Positions 22,916 to 28,824 of a DNA stretch of 31,813 nt are shown here, in pieces. Made by a program: the position numbers and the translations under genes. The notes under the pieces are model-generated. The model saw only the letters and a list, made by a program, of their open reading frames with translations, had not been told where the DNA came from and did not search any database. This DNA comes from a virus, in IMG/VR virus record IMGVR_UViG_3300038738_000032, positions 1 to 31,813 of that record, one strand, 5' to 3'. Each line of letters starts with the position of its first letter. The first letter of the stretch is position 1.

Positions 22916-24139
22916 TTGAAATATACAGGTAATTATAACTTAAAAAAGCCTGAGGGAACAGATACGGTCAATATCGAGGATTTTAACGATAATGCTGATA
23001 TTATTGATGCTGAATTGAAAAAATTGAACGATGCAATAAAGGATTTGGATGCAGATGGCATAACTCTACCAGATGGTAAAACAATATCAGAAAAATTTGA
23101 AGAGATAGAAACTGAAATAGGCAATATAGAAGAATTAGATACAGATACAAAATTAAGTTTAGTAGCAGCAATAAATGAAATAAATCAAGCTTTAGTTGCA
23201 CATAAGGCAGATTATGCGAAAGATAAGCAAAACTTAACATTTACAAATCCAGATCTAGTATTAACAAATTCATATTATTTTGGTGATACACAAAAAAATG
23301 GGCTAGTATACGACGGTAATTTTTTATATATGAGTGATAGAAATAAAGTTTATAAAATAAACATTGATGACTTTACAATTGTTGCTACTTTTACCGATGA
23401 TAGCAGATATACTATAGGGCAATTAATTAGTGATGATAACTATTTATATATATCACTATTTGCATCTACAAGCACACCTATTCCATGTATAAGAAAACTA
23501 AATAAATCGAATTTAAGTGTAGCATCAACATCACCTGCCCTTACAATTAGAGCCAATGATATGTGTCAAGATGCAAATTTTATTTATATAGTTACAACTA
23601 CGCAAAGATATATCGAAAAATATAGTAAATCTAATTTAGCTTTATCGGCATCAGTGCAACTCGATACAAACGTTGGAAATCTAAAAGGAATAGCCGTTGA
23701 TAGTGAATATGTATATACTAGTGGTGCTACGAATAAGTGTATACAAATGTTTAATAAAAACACTCTAGAGTATTATAACCAATTTCCATCAAGCACTAGT
23801 ATGGAAGCTAGGGCAATAATAACTGATAACAATTACGTTTATGCTGGTAGTGCATTGGGGGTTATTGTAAAATACAATAAAAACACAAGACAAATAGTGA
23901 GTCAATATGATTTCAAAAATACAATAACTGATATGGTGATTTATCAGGATTTACTTTACGTTAGTTCATTAAATGGCTTAGGCATATTCAATCTAAGTGA
24001 TTTATCCTTATTATTTAGGTCACAAGAAGTAGAGGCATCGAGGGTGACAATAAACAATGACAAACTCTATGCGTCGGATTACTCAGGTGTCCATGAGTTT
24101 GAGGTCTTGAAAAAAATATTTGGGAAGAAGGTGGTTTAA
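22916..24139 (+). CDS. Receptor-binding tail fibre with predicted seven-bladed beta-propeller
   Basis: 407 residues from TTG 22916. The first 40 (N-Y-N-L-K-K-P-E-G-T-D then V-N-I-E-D-F-N-D-N-A-D) are the conserved clostridial fibre attachment segment, followed by a coiled coil to about residue 105. From about 130 to 402 there are seven similar units of 35-45 residues, each with a D-x-x-[YFL]-[LIV]-Y-[SATV] strand and a second strand ending in K-[IFLY]-[ND]-[KI]-x-[NDT]-L: VYDGNFLYMS, SDDNYLYIS, QDANFIYIV, VDSEYVYTS, TDNNYVYAG, IYQDLLYVS, NNDKLYAS. Seven units make a closed beta-propeller, the likely receptor-binding head. Confidence 0.8.
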   Translation: MKYTGNYNLKKPEGTDTVNIEDFNDNADIIDAELKKLNDAIKDLDADGITLPDGKTISEKFEEIETEIGNIEELDTDTKLSLVAAINEINQALVAHKADYAKDKQNLTFTNPDLVLTNSYYFGDTQKNGLVYDGNFLYMSDRNKVYKINIDDFTIVATFTDDSRYTIGQLISDDNYLYISLFASTSTPIPCIRKLNKSNLSVASTSPALTIRANDMCQDANFIYIVTTTQRYIEKYSKSNLALSASVQLDTNVGNLKGIAVDSEYVYTSGATNKCIQMFNKNTLEYYNQFPSSTSMEARAIITDNNYVYAGSALGVIVKYNKNTRQIVSQYDFKNTITDMVIYQDLLYVSSLNGLGIFNLSDLSLLFRSQEVEASRVTINNDKLYASDYSGVHEFEVLKKIFGKKVV

Positions 24140-24397
24140 ATGCTATGTGTATTTGAAAATGGGGCAATAGTATATGATGTAAGCACCCTTACCGAAGAAG
24201 AAAAATCTCGGGCTGTGGTAGTGAGTAGTTTACCAGAACCCGAACAGGTTGAGGGTAAAATTCCATTATTAAGAGCAAACAAATTAGAAGAAAGAGTATA
24301 TTATGCGTATGTTGATAAGCAGTTGCCCACTCCTACTCAAGAAGATTATTTACTAGACTTAGATTTCAGAGTATCAATGATAGAATTAGGGTTTTAG
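24140..24397 (+). CDS. Small tail-end protein, 85 aa
   Basis: 85 residues, starting directly after the fibre stop. It is acidic with short beta-like stretches (F-E-N-G-A-I-V-Y-D-V-S-T) and ends D-F-R-V-S-M-I-E-L-G-F. The sequence L-L-D-L-D-F-R-V-S-M-I-E-L resembles the end of XkdW-like and similar small proteins that follow fibre genes in Firmicutes phages. It may be a fibre accessory or chaperone. This assignment rests on position and composition only. Confidence 0.6.
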   Translation: MLCVFENGAIVYDVSTLTEEEKSRAVVVSSLPEPEQVEGKIPLLRANKLEERVYYAYVDKQLPTPTQEDYLLDLDFRVSMIELGF

Positions 24398-24411
24398 AAA
24401 GGAGAATATAA

Positions 24412-24564
24412 ATGACAACTTATACATTATGTAAAAAGGTGATACAGAATAAAACTTATGGAACTAAGGAAGAGATGTTGTTGAAATTAGATGTTTTTCT
24501 ATTGAACAATAGAATCACACAAGAGCAGTATAATGAGCTAGTAGATTTATTAGATGTACAATAG
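24412..24564 (+). CDS. XkdX family small protein, 50 aa
   Basis: ATG 24412 follows AAAGGAG. It encodes 50 residues: an N-terminal strand, then Y-G-T-K-E-E-M-L-L-K-L-D-V-F-L and R-I-T-Q-E-Q-Y-N-E-L-V-D-L-L. The helix 'x-R-I-T-x-E-Q-Y-x-E-L' is the mark of the XkdX family, whose members close the tail operon in PBSX-type phages. The role is unknown. Confidence 0.65.
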   Translation: MTTYTLCKKVIQNKTYGTKEEMLLKLDVFLLNNRITQEQYNELVDLLDVQ

Positions 24565-24587
24565 GTTTCAAGTATGCAGCATCAATA

Positions 24588-24632
24588 ACACCTAAGCAGG
24601 GTGTATTTTTTATGCCCTGCTTTAATACTTTT
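24588..24632 (+). terminator. Two overlapping, mutually exclusive hairpins between tail and lysis genes
   Basis: Hairpin A: ACACC (24588-24592) with GGTGT (24600-24604), followed by ATTTTTT, a weak intrinsic terminator. Hairpin B: AAGCAGGG (24594-24601) with CCCTGCTT (24615-24622), 8 pairs around a 13-base loop, followed by TAATACTTTT. They share the GG at 24600-24601, so only one can form at a time. Confidence 0.55.
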
Positions 24633-24643
24633 GGAGGTAGGAT

Positions 24644-24850
24644 ATGGAACAAAAACTAGTTGAATTGGGGGCAGCTAATGGGATATGGGCATTATTATTT
24701 GTAGTATTATTTTTATACACAATATATGACAGTAGAAGAAGAGAAGCGAATTATCAAAAAATTATTAATGATTTATCAGACAAGTTTGGGATAGTTGAGG
24801 ATATTCAAAAAGATGTTAGTGATATTAAAACCGAATTAAATAGGCGGTGA
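24644..24850 (+). CDS. Holin-like protein, BhlA/UviB family
   Basis: 68 residues. One transmembrane helix (A-N-G-I-W-A-L-L-F-V-V-L-F-L-Y-T-I, about residues 10-27) is followed by a basic stretch (D-S-R-R-R-E-A) and a coiled-coil tail (D-L-S-D-K-F-G-I-V-E-D-I-Q-K-D-V). This is the BhlA/UviB plan: extracellular or membrane start, then cytoplasmic coiled coil. Members act as holins or bacteriocin-release proteins. It overlaps the lysin start by 4 bases (GTGA). A second holin-like gene follows the lysin. Confidence 0.85.
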   Translation: MEQKLVELGAANGIWALLFVVLFLYTIYDSRRREANYQKIINDLSDKFGIVEDIQKDVSDIKTELNRR

Positions 24851-25911
24851 ATTCAGTGCTAAAACAAAACGAAAGTATTTTTAAAAAATCTAATCTAAAA
24901 GTATTTCTTGATAAAGGATATGAGGGGCAAAACGTAACTATTTTAATATTAGATGATAAAGGGATGCCTTTTGATTCGACTAATGTAGAAACTCCATTTA
25001 GAGAGTTTCATAAAAATGATACCGACCATAATACTTATATGTGTGCAGTAGCAAGGGAAGCAGTATCTAAAGTTAGGATTATAACTATACCTTGGAATGG
25101 TTTAACTACTCCAAATAGAAAAATTGCTATTGACTGGATAGAGGAACATAAAGATGAAATAGATATTATTAGTTGCAGTTGGGGAGGAACAACGGGTAAA
25201 GAGGAATTTGAAAGATTAAAAGATTTTGATATTCCTATTTTATGTGCTACCGGCAATGATTATAAAGTAGATAGTATTCATAGACCTGCTAGGTATGATT
25301 ATACTATAGCTATTGGTGCTGCTTCAGCAAGTAATGATTTACCTACACCTATAAGCAATGGCGGTCCTGAGGTGGATGCAATAGCCTATACTAATGTAAA
25401 TATTAAAAAAGCTAATGGTAGTTTGTTTGCAATTTCTGATACAAGTGGAGCAACAATATTTGCATCAAGTATGTTGGCTTGTTATCTATCATGGAGAAAA
25501 GCGAACAATTTACCACGATTAGGCAGAGAAGAAATAAGAAAATTCATACATGACAATTGTATTGATGTACTTCAAAAAGGACACGATTACAAATCAGGTT
25601 ATGGATTATTTGTATTACCTAAAGAAATTCCGCCAATAGAAATAAATGATGTACCGACACCAGATGAACCTATTGAAGAACCAAAAGAAGGGGATGATAA
25701 TATGTCAGGAAAAGATTACTTTAAAGATGATAATGGCAGATGGAGTGAACAATTTAATAATAAGTTAGCAGAATTAGGAATATTAAGTGGAGATGGAAAA
25801 GGAAATATCCGCCCAACTGATCCAATTACTAGAGAAGAAGTTTCTAAAATAGCAGTTGTATTAAGAGAAACTATAATGGATGAGGTAAAGGCCTTATTAG
25901 GAAAAAAGTAA
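24847..25911 (+). CDS. Subtilisin-like (S8) protease with SLH domain, lysis cassette
   Basis: 354 residues from GTG 24847. Residues 1-260 form a subtilase domain with all key residues: Asp36 (or 37) in L-I-L-D-D, His61 in D-H-N-T, oxyanion Asn137 in A-T-G-N-D and nucleophile Ser200 in D-T-S-G-A-T. No signal peptide or propeptide is visible, so a holin would have to release it. A Pro/Glu linker (about 261-288) leads to one SLH repeat (289-345; Y-F-K-D-D, L-G-I-L-S-G-D-G-K-G, I-R-P-T-D-P-I-T-R-E-E), which binds wall polymers. The frame ends G-K-K-stop at A_AAA_AAG TAA, and the -1 frame continues into an amidase. Lysins rarely carry a protease, so both the short form and the fusion deserve testing. 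Confidence 0.85.
   Translation: MNSVLKQNESIFKKSNLKVFLDKGYEGQNVTILILDDKGMPFDSTNVETPFREFHKNDTDHNTYMCAVAREAVSKVRIITIPWNGLTTPNRKIAIDWIEEHKDEIDIISCSWGGTTGKEEFERLKDFDIPILCATGNDYKVDSIHRPARYDYTIAIGAASASNDLPTPISNGGPEVDAIAYTNVNIKKANGSLFAISDTSGATIFASSMLACYLSWRKANNLPRLGREEIRKFIHDNCIDVLQKGHDYKSGYGLFVLPKEIPPIEINDVPTPDEPIEEPKEGDDNMSGKDYFKDDNGRWSEQFNNKLAELGILSGDGKGNIRPTDPITREEVSKIAVVLRETIMDEVKALLGKK
25902..25908 (+). other. Candidate -1 frameshift site A_AAA_AAG in the lysin
   Basis: The heptamer lies in X_XXY_YYZ phase (AAA 25903-25905, AAG 25906-25908), the same sequence as the well-known dnaX slippery site, and is followed directly by TAA. The -1 frame is open from 25884 to 26501 and encodes an intact amidase. 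Confidence 0.65.
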
Positions 25912-26501
25912 AAAGCGATATTACAGTCGTAATAGATCCAGGCCATAGGGAAGATACTCCTGGTAAGCAAGGTAATGGGTTAAGAGAATATGAGTTCAAT
26001 GATGATGTAGCTCATAGACTTGCAAAATTACTAGAACCTTATGTAAATGTAGTATTTACAATAACTACTGAAAATCATCCTTATTCAGAATACACCGAAA
26101 AAGGAAGAAGGTTAAATTTATTAGAACGGTGTAATATCGCAAATAAAATAAAAGGTAAAGTAATATTTGTATCTATTCATGCTAATGCAGCAACTAATCC
26201 TAATGCTTCAGGTTATGAAATATTTGTGTACAAGCATGGAAGTGAAGCTCATGAGATTGCTAAATGTGTATTAGAAGCTGGAAGAAATATTCTAGGTATA
26301 GGTACTGAGATAAAGAATAGAGGCATCAAAGAAGCAAATTTTGTTGTACTAACTAACACAAAGATGCCTGCGGTATTAGTAGAGCATGAATTCTATACTA
26401 ATAAAGAAGCTGCAGAAAAACTGAAAGACAATAATTTTAGACAACTTTGTGCAGATCATATAGCTGAAGGTTTATTAAATTATTTAGGGAGTGTGAAATA
26501 A
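25908..26501 (+). CDS. N-acetylmuramoyl-L-alanine amidase domain (Amidase_3), expressed by -1 frameshift fusion
   Basis: 197 residues in the -1 frame of the protease gene. In fusion numbering (total 551 residues, 24847-26501) the zinc site is complete: His367 in I-D-P-G-H, Glu381 in G-L-R-E-Y-E-F-N, His445 in V-S-I-H-A-N-A, and catalytic Glu513 in L-V-E-H-E-F. It cleaves the amide bond between muramic acid and L-Ala in peptidoglycan. The frame has no ATG, GTG or TTG from its opening at 25884 until 26226, already inside the domain and after the zinc His/Glu, and no ribosome site. So it can only be made whole by slippage at 25902-25908. A lost base in the A6 run (assembly error or recent mutation) is the alternative. 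Confidence 0.8.
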   Translation, partial: VKSDITVVIDPGHREDTPGKQGNGLREYEFNDDVAHRLAKLLEPYVNVVFTITTENHPYSEYTEKGRRLNLLERCNIANKIKGKVIFVSIHANAATNPNASGYEIFVYKHGSEAHEIAKCVLEAGRNILGIGTEIKNRGIKEANFVVLTNTKMPAVLVEHEFYTNKEAAEKLKDNNFRQLCADHIAEGLLNYLGSVK

Positions 26502-26813
26502 ATGATAGGTAATGAAATATTAAGTTTTATAAGGCCAGAGATCCTGATATTAATCCCAGTGCTCATAATACTAGGGCTAGTGCTAAAGAAGATTACTTTT
26601 ATTAAAGATTGGACCATACCTATTATTCTTGGAGTGTTAGGTATTTTATTTGCAGTATTAATTCTTGGCTTTGCTGAAGGATTCTATGCCCCAGTAATAG
26701 TAACTGGAATCCTACAAGGAATACTTGCAGCTGGAATGGCAGTATATGTCCATCAACTAAAAATACAAACTACTAAAAAGAGAATAGAAGATGAAGAAGA
26801 TGCCCTGGAATAA
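26502..26813 (+). CDS. Holin, Hol44 / superfamily V type
   Basis: 103 residues with three hydrophobic segments (about 11-29, 38-58 and 63-83), starting M-I-G-N-E-I-L-S-F-I-R-P-E-I-L-I-L-I-P-V-L and containing I-K-D-W-T-I-P-I-I-L-G-V-L-G-I. This matches the phage holin family Hol44. The C-terminus is charged and cytoplasmic. It starts directly after the amidase stop. Holins form the membrane holes that let the lysin reach the wall; with the BhlA-type protein the cassette has two such proteins, possibly a holin/antiholin pair. Confidence 0.83.
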   Translation: MIGNEILSFIRPEILILIPVLIILGLVLKKITFIKDWTIPIILGVLGILFAVLILGFAEGFYAPVIVTGILQGILAAGMAVYVHQLKIQTTKKRIEDEEDALE

Positions 26814-26833
26814 AACCAGGGCTTTTTTTATTT
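26801..26833 (+). terminator. Late-operon terminator
   Basis: GCCCTGG (26802-26808) pairs with CCAGGGC (26816-26822), loop AATAAAA, followed by TTTTTTTATTTTT. The stop codon of the holin lies in the loop. This is the strong end of the late operon. Confidence 0.88.
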
Positions 26834-26993
26834 TTGGCGTGCGGCATGATAATATAGGTAAAGGCATAATAATAAACCAAATGTCGAATAAAGTCGATAA
26901 ATACTTATCCACAGTTTTTACAAAAAAAGAAGGATATTGAAAAAAGATATTGAAGTATTAAAACAAAATATTATACAACTAGGGGGATGTATT
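26834..26993 (+). promoter_or_regulatory. Intergenic leader with TGTCGAA motif, GTCGA repeat and one DnaA-box match
   Basis: Within this gap are TGTCGAATAA (26882-26891) and AGTCGATAAA (26891-26900), a direct repeat of GTCGA(A)TAAA at 10-base spacing, then TTATCCACA (26905-26913), an exact match to the DnaA-box consensus. TGTCGAA is also the Spo0A-box consensus. From 26926 a leader (AAAGAAGGATATT ... TATTGAAGTA) matches that before the XRE gene. No clear -35/-10 pair was seen. The motifs are direct observations; their function is not. Confidence 0.4.
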
Positions 26994-27278
26994 ATGTCTG
27001 AAGTAAGAGAAAATTTGGAATTAGAATTAGATGATGTTATAATTAAGGACATGCCAACATATTATGCAAATTATGCTGTAGTAAATATGAGTACATATGA
27101 CTTAATTATTAACTTTTTCATGAGAATTTCTGATGCTACACAAGAGCAGGCAAAGGTTGTAATGAGTCCACAGTATGCAAAATCATTAATAGAGTTATTA
27201 AATTCTGCTCTTAAAGACTACGAAGATACTTTTGGTGAAATAAATATAGAACCAAATACTCAAGAACATATGGAGTAA
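26994..27278 (+). CDS. DUF3467 family protein
   Basis: 94 residues from ATG 26994 behind AGGGGGATG; the frame extends to 26937 without a better start. The pattern Y-Y-A-N-Y-A-V-V-N-M-S-T-Y-D-L-I-I-N-F-F, then V-V-M-S-P-Q-Y-A-K-S-L-I-E-L-L and Y-E-D-T-F-G-E-I, is the DUF3467 signature. The family is widespread in bacteria and its role is unknown. It opens an accessory block after the lysis terminator and is followed by a possible toxin-antitoxin pair, 33 bases downstream. Confidence 0.8.
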   Translation: MSEVRENLELELDDVIIKDMPTYYANYAVVNMSTYDLIINFFMRISDATQEQAKVVMSPQYAKSLIELLNSALKDYEDTFGEINIEPNTQEHME

Positions 27279-27311
27279 AAATAATTGTAATTCTTTTAGG
27301 AGTGCATACAT

Positions 27312-27731
27312 ATGATGTTTATTAAGAAAGACCCTTTTAATAGGGAAATTAAGTTGAAAAAATCAACTTGGGAGTATAAAATATGTAATTATCACAATAC
27401 TAATAATAATGGAGAGTGTGGTAACAGCCATCCCGAAATGTCTAACTATTATAATGAAGTAGAGAATAGTGTTGAACATCCACATTATATTTTGCAGGAT
27501 ACTAAGTTAGTATGTGATGACTATGGTAATGAAATCGAAATACCTAATGAGAAAAGAGAAGAATATTATAGATTTTTCTTTGATAAGGAAGATAAATTGG
27601 GTATTATTAAAACAATAGTGGATTTTGATCAAAAAAATAACGGCGACATAGTAACCACACATAAAATGAATGGTAGGATTAGAGGTGTAAGGAAAGGAGG
27701 TAGGATTATATATGATAGTTCAAAAAAATAA
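27312..27731 (+). CDS. Putative RNase toxin, PBECR/RelE-like
   Basis: 139 residues. The segment W-E-Y-K-I-C-N-Y-H-N, then S-H-P-E-M-S-N-Y-Y-N-E-V-E-N-S-V-E-H-P-H, and later I-K-T-I-V-D-F-D-Q-K-N-N-G-D-I-V-T, followed by G-R-I-I-Y, follows the plan of phage-type PBECR (barnase-EndoU-colicin-RelE-like) nucleases: a conserved H-P-E helix, N-P-like turn, then a sheet ending in a charged segment. It overlaps the DUF2283 gene by 20 bases. That arrangement suggests toxin then antitoxin. The family call is by eye and moderately sure; activity is unproven. Confidence 0.5.
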   Translation: MMFIKKDPFNREIKLKKSTWEYKICNYHNTNNNGECGNSHPEMSNYYNEVENSVEHPHYILQDTKLVCDDYGNEIEIPNEKREEYYRFFFDKEDKLGIIKTIVDFDQKNNGDIVTTHKMNGRIRGVRKGGRIIYDSSKK

Positions 27732-27945
27732 TATATCCTATTATTATGATCCTATCGCTGATAGTTTGAATCTTTATTTAGGTAGGGCTGAAAAAATATA
27801 TTCAAATGAAGAGTGTAAGGGTGTTTATTTTATAAGAGATGAAATCACAGACAATTTAATCGGTGTCGAAATTTTATATTATTCTACTAGAAATAAATTG
27901 AAATTAAAGGAAACAATACCAGTAGAATTTGATTTTGTAATCTAG
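27712..27945 (+). CDS. DUF2283 protein, probable antitoxin partner
   Basis: 77 residues from ATG 27712, behind AAAGGAGG (27693-27700). Y-Y-Y-D-P-I-A-D-S-L-N-L-Y-L-G, then V-Y-F-I-R-D-E-I-T-D-N-L-I-G-V-E-I-L-Y-Y-S, match the DUF2283 family. Such small beta proteins are often encoded next to RelE-like or DUF4258-type toxins. Here it starts 20 bases inside the preceding nuclease-like gene, so translation is coupled. It is followed by a strong terminator, making 26994-27945 a possible small transcription unit. Confidence 0.7.
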   Translation: MIVQKNNISYYYDPIADSLNLYLGRAEKIYSNEECKGVYFIRDEITDNLIGVEILYYSTRNKLKLKETIPVEFDFVI

Positions 27946-27967
27946 ATAAAATAATCCAATAATAGAT

Positions 27968-28001
27968 ACCAGGACTAACCATCCTGGTCTTTTTTATTTT
28001 T
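27968..28001 (+). terminator. Intrinsic terminator after DUF2283 gene
   Basis: ACCAGGA (27968-27974) pairs with TCCTGGT (27982-27988) around a 7-base loop, followed by CTTTTTTATTTTTT. Strong and unidirectional. Confidence 0.85.
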
Positions 28002-28147
28002 TGATAATGTAATTACAAATGCAGATTAAATTAACTTAAAAAACAAGGGTATACAAGAGGCTTTATATATTTAATGATTAATTGCTATACTAACATATAA
28101 AATCGTGCCACAATGGCAAATAAGAGGTCATAAATTAATTTATACAT

Positions 28148-28174
28148 AAAGAAGGATATTTTAGTATTGAAGTA
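28148..28174 (+). repeat. Duplicated leader motif before the XRE gene
   Basis: AAAGAAGGATATT (28148-28160), then TATTGAAGTA (28165-28174), repeats the leader at 26926-26938 and 26948-26957 before the DUF3467 gene. The 200 bases between the terminator and the XRE gene show no other confident feature; several -10-like strings occur but none has a convincing -35. Confidence 0.5.
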
Positions 28175-28202
28175 GAATAATTCCTCATACGGAGGGGATA
28201 AA

Positions 28203-28406
28203 ATGGTTAAAAATAGGTTAAAAGAAATTAGAATGAGAGAGTATATGATGAATAAAACACAATTTGCTGATATGTTAGATATAAATTATAAACAATATAT
28301 AAAATATGAAATTGATACTGTACCTTCTTTAGAAATAGCATTAAAAATATCTGACAAACTAAATAGGTCTGTAAATGAAATATTCTACCTAGAATTAATT
28401 TTCTAG
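28203..28406 (+). CDS. XRE/Cro-type transcriptional regulator
   Basis: 67-residue single-domain helix-turn-helix protein: R-L-K-E-I-R-M-R-E-Y-M-M-N-K-T-Q-F-A-D-M-L-D-I-N-Y-K (start and helices 1-3, written in the order seen) then Y-E, and P-S-L-E-I-A-L-K-I-S-D-K-L. It lacks a dimerisation tail, as in Cro-like or plasmid-copy regulators. The stop codon lies inside a terminator stem, so it is the only gene of its transcript. The 22-bp palindrome at 28444-28465 is a likely operator for it or for the neighbouring RHH-like protein. Confidence 0.82.
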   Translation: MVKNRLKEIRMREYMMNKTQFADMLDINYKQYIKYEIDTVPSLEIALKISDKLNRSVNEIFYLELIF

Positions 28407-28417
28407 GTATTTTTTTA
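28386..28417 (+). terminator. Intrinsic terminator overlapping the XRE stop
   Basis: TACCTAGAA (28386-28394) pairs perfectly with TTCTAGGTA (28401-28409), 9 pairs and a 6-base loop, followed by TTTTTTTATTTTT. The stop codon is at 28404-28406 in the stem. Confidence 0.85.
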
Positions 28418-28443
28418 TTTTTATTTCAGCTAGGACAGACATA

Positions 28444-28465
28444 TTGTATGCTATATAGCATACAA
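28444..28465 (+). promoter_or_regulatory. Perfect 22-bp palindrome, candidate operator
   Basis: Each half reads TTGTATGCTAT and the two are exact reverse complements with no spacer. It lies between the XRE terminator and the next gene, 37 bases before its start. A size of 22 bp with dyad symmetry fits a dimeric HTH or RHH operator. It is not followed by a T-run, so it is not a terminator. Confidence 0.65.
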
Positions 28466-28501
28466 ATTATTAAAAGTTAAAAAATGTTAAAGGAGGTCTA
28501 T

Positions 28502-28732
28502 ATGAAAAAGTTAAAAGGTTTTTACTTTGACATTAAAGAGGATAAAGATTTGTTAGAGTTCTTAGAAACTAAAGGGAATCAAACTAATTATATAAAAGAA
28601 CTGATAAGAAAAGATATGAAAAACGTTGATATTAGCGAGATTGTAAGAAAAGAGGTTAATAAATATCTTAGAGAAACAGCAGAACAAATAAAAAATATCG
28701 GTGCAAAGAACACCGATAATAATAGACAATAA
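28502..28732 (+). CDS. Ribbon-helix-helix-like / ParR-type small DNA-binding protein
   Basis: 76 residues from ATG 28502, behind AAAGGAGG; the frame to 28484 begins before the ribosome site. The order is a basic strand (M-K-K-L-K-G-F-Y-F-D-I), then D-K-D-L-L-E-F-L-E-T-K, then N-Y-I-K-E-L-I-R-K-D-M, and a helical tail. This matches small plasmid proteins of the ParR/CopG-like ribbon-helix-helix class that regulate partition or copy number. No ParM/AlfA filament gene is seen beside it. The palindrome upstream is its most likely target. It hints at plasmid ancestry of this region. Confidence 0.55.
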   Translation: MKKLKGFYFDIKEDKDLLEFLETKGNQTNYIKELIRKDMKNVDISEIVRKEVNKYLRETAEQIKNIGAKNTDNNRQ

Positions 28733-28745
28733 GTATGCCAGGTAG

Positions 28746-28790
28746 CTAGGAGTAAGTCTCTTCGCTATGCTTCAAAGCCTTTACTCCCAG
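28746..28790. other. Long imperfect hairpin, function unknown
   Basis: CT-A-GGAGTAA (28746-28755) pairs with TTACTCC-C-AG (28781-28790), nine pairs with one mismatch; inside it CTTCG (28760-28764) and CAAAG (28773-28777) pair with one G-U. No T-run follows on either strand, so it is not an intrinsic terminator. It could be a structured RNA or a DNA element such as a transfer or replication origin hairpin. The 207-base gap 28733-28939 holds only this and the tiny reverse frame at 28825-28893. Confidence 0.5.
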
Positions 28791-28824
28791 CATATGAAAT
28801 GAAACTGAAAAAAATGCTAGTACA

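Noticed and set aside
26226-26501. Amidase C-terminal part as an independent gene starting at GTG 26226
   Set aside because: It would begin after the zinc His and Glu and the second zinc His, so the domain would be useless, and there is no ribosome site. The full domain in the same frame begins at 25908.
24847-26501. Lysin region as a decayed pseudogene
   Set aside because: All catalytic and metal-binding residues of both domains are intact and the break is at a textbook slippery heptamer. A single-base error in the A-run is still possible and is stated as the alternative.
26905-26913. Replication origin at the DnaA-box match
   Set aside because: Only one box was seen, with no cluster, no AT-rich unwinding repeat array and no initiator gene nearby.
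28003-28147. Promoters for the XRE gene
   Set aside because: Several -10-like strings exist (for example around 28040 and 28095), but none has a -35 at 16-18 bases, so none is called.
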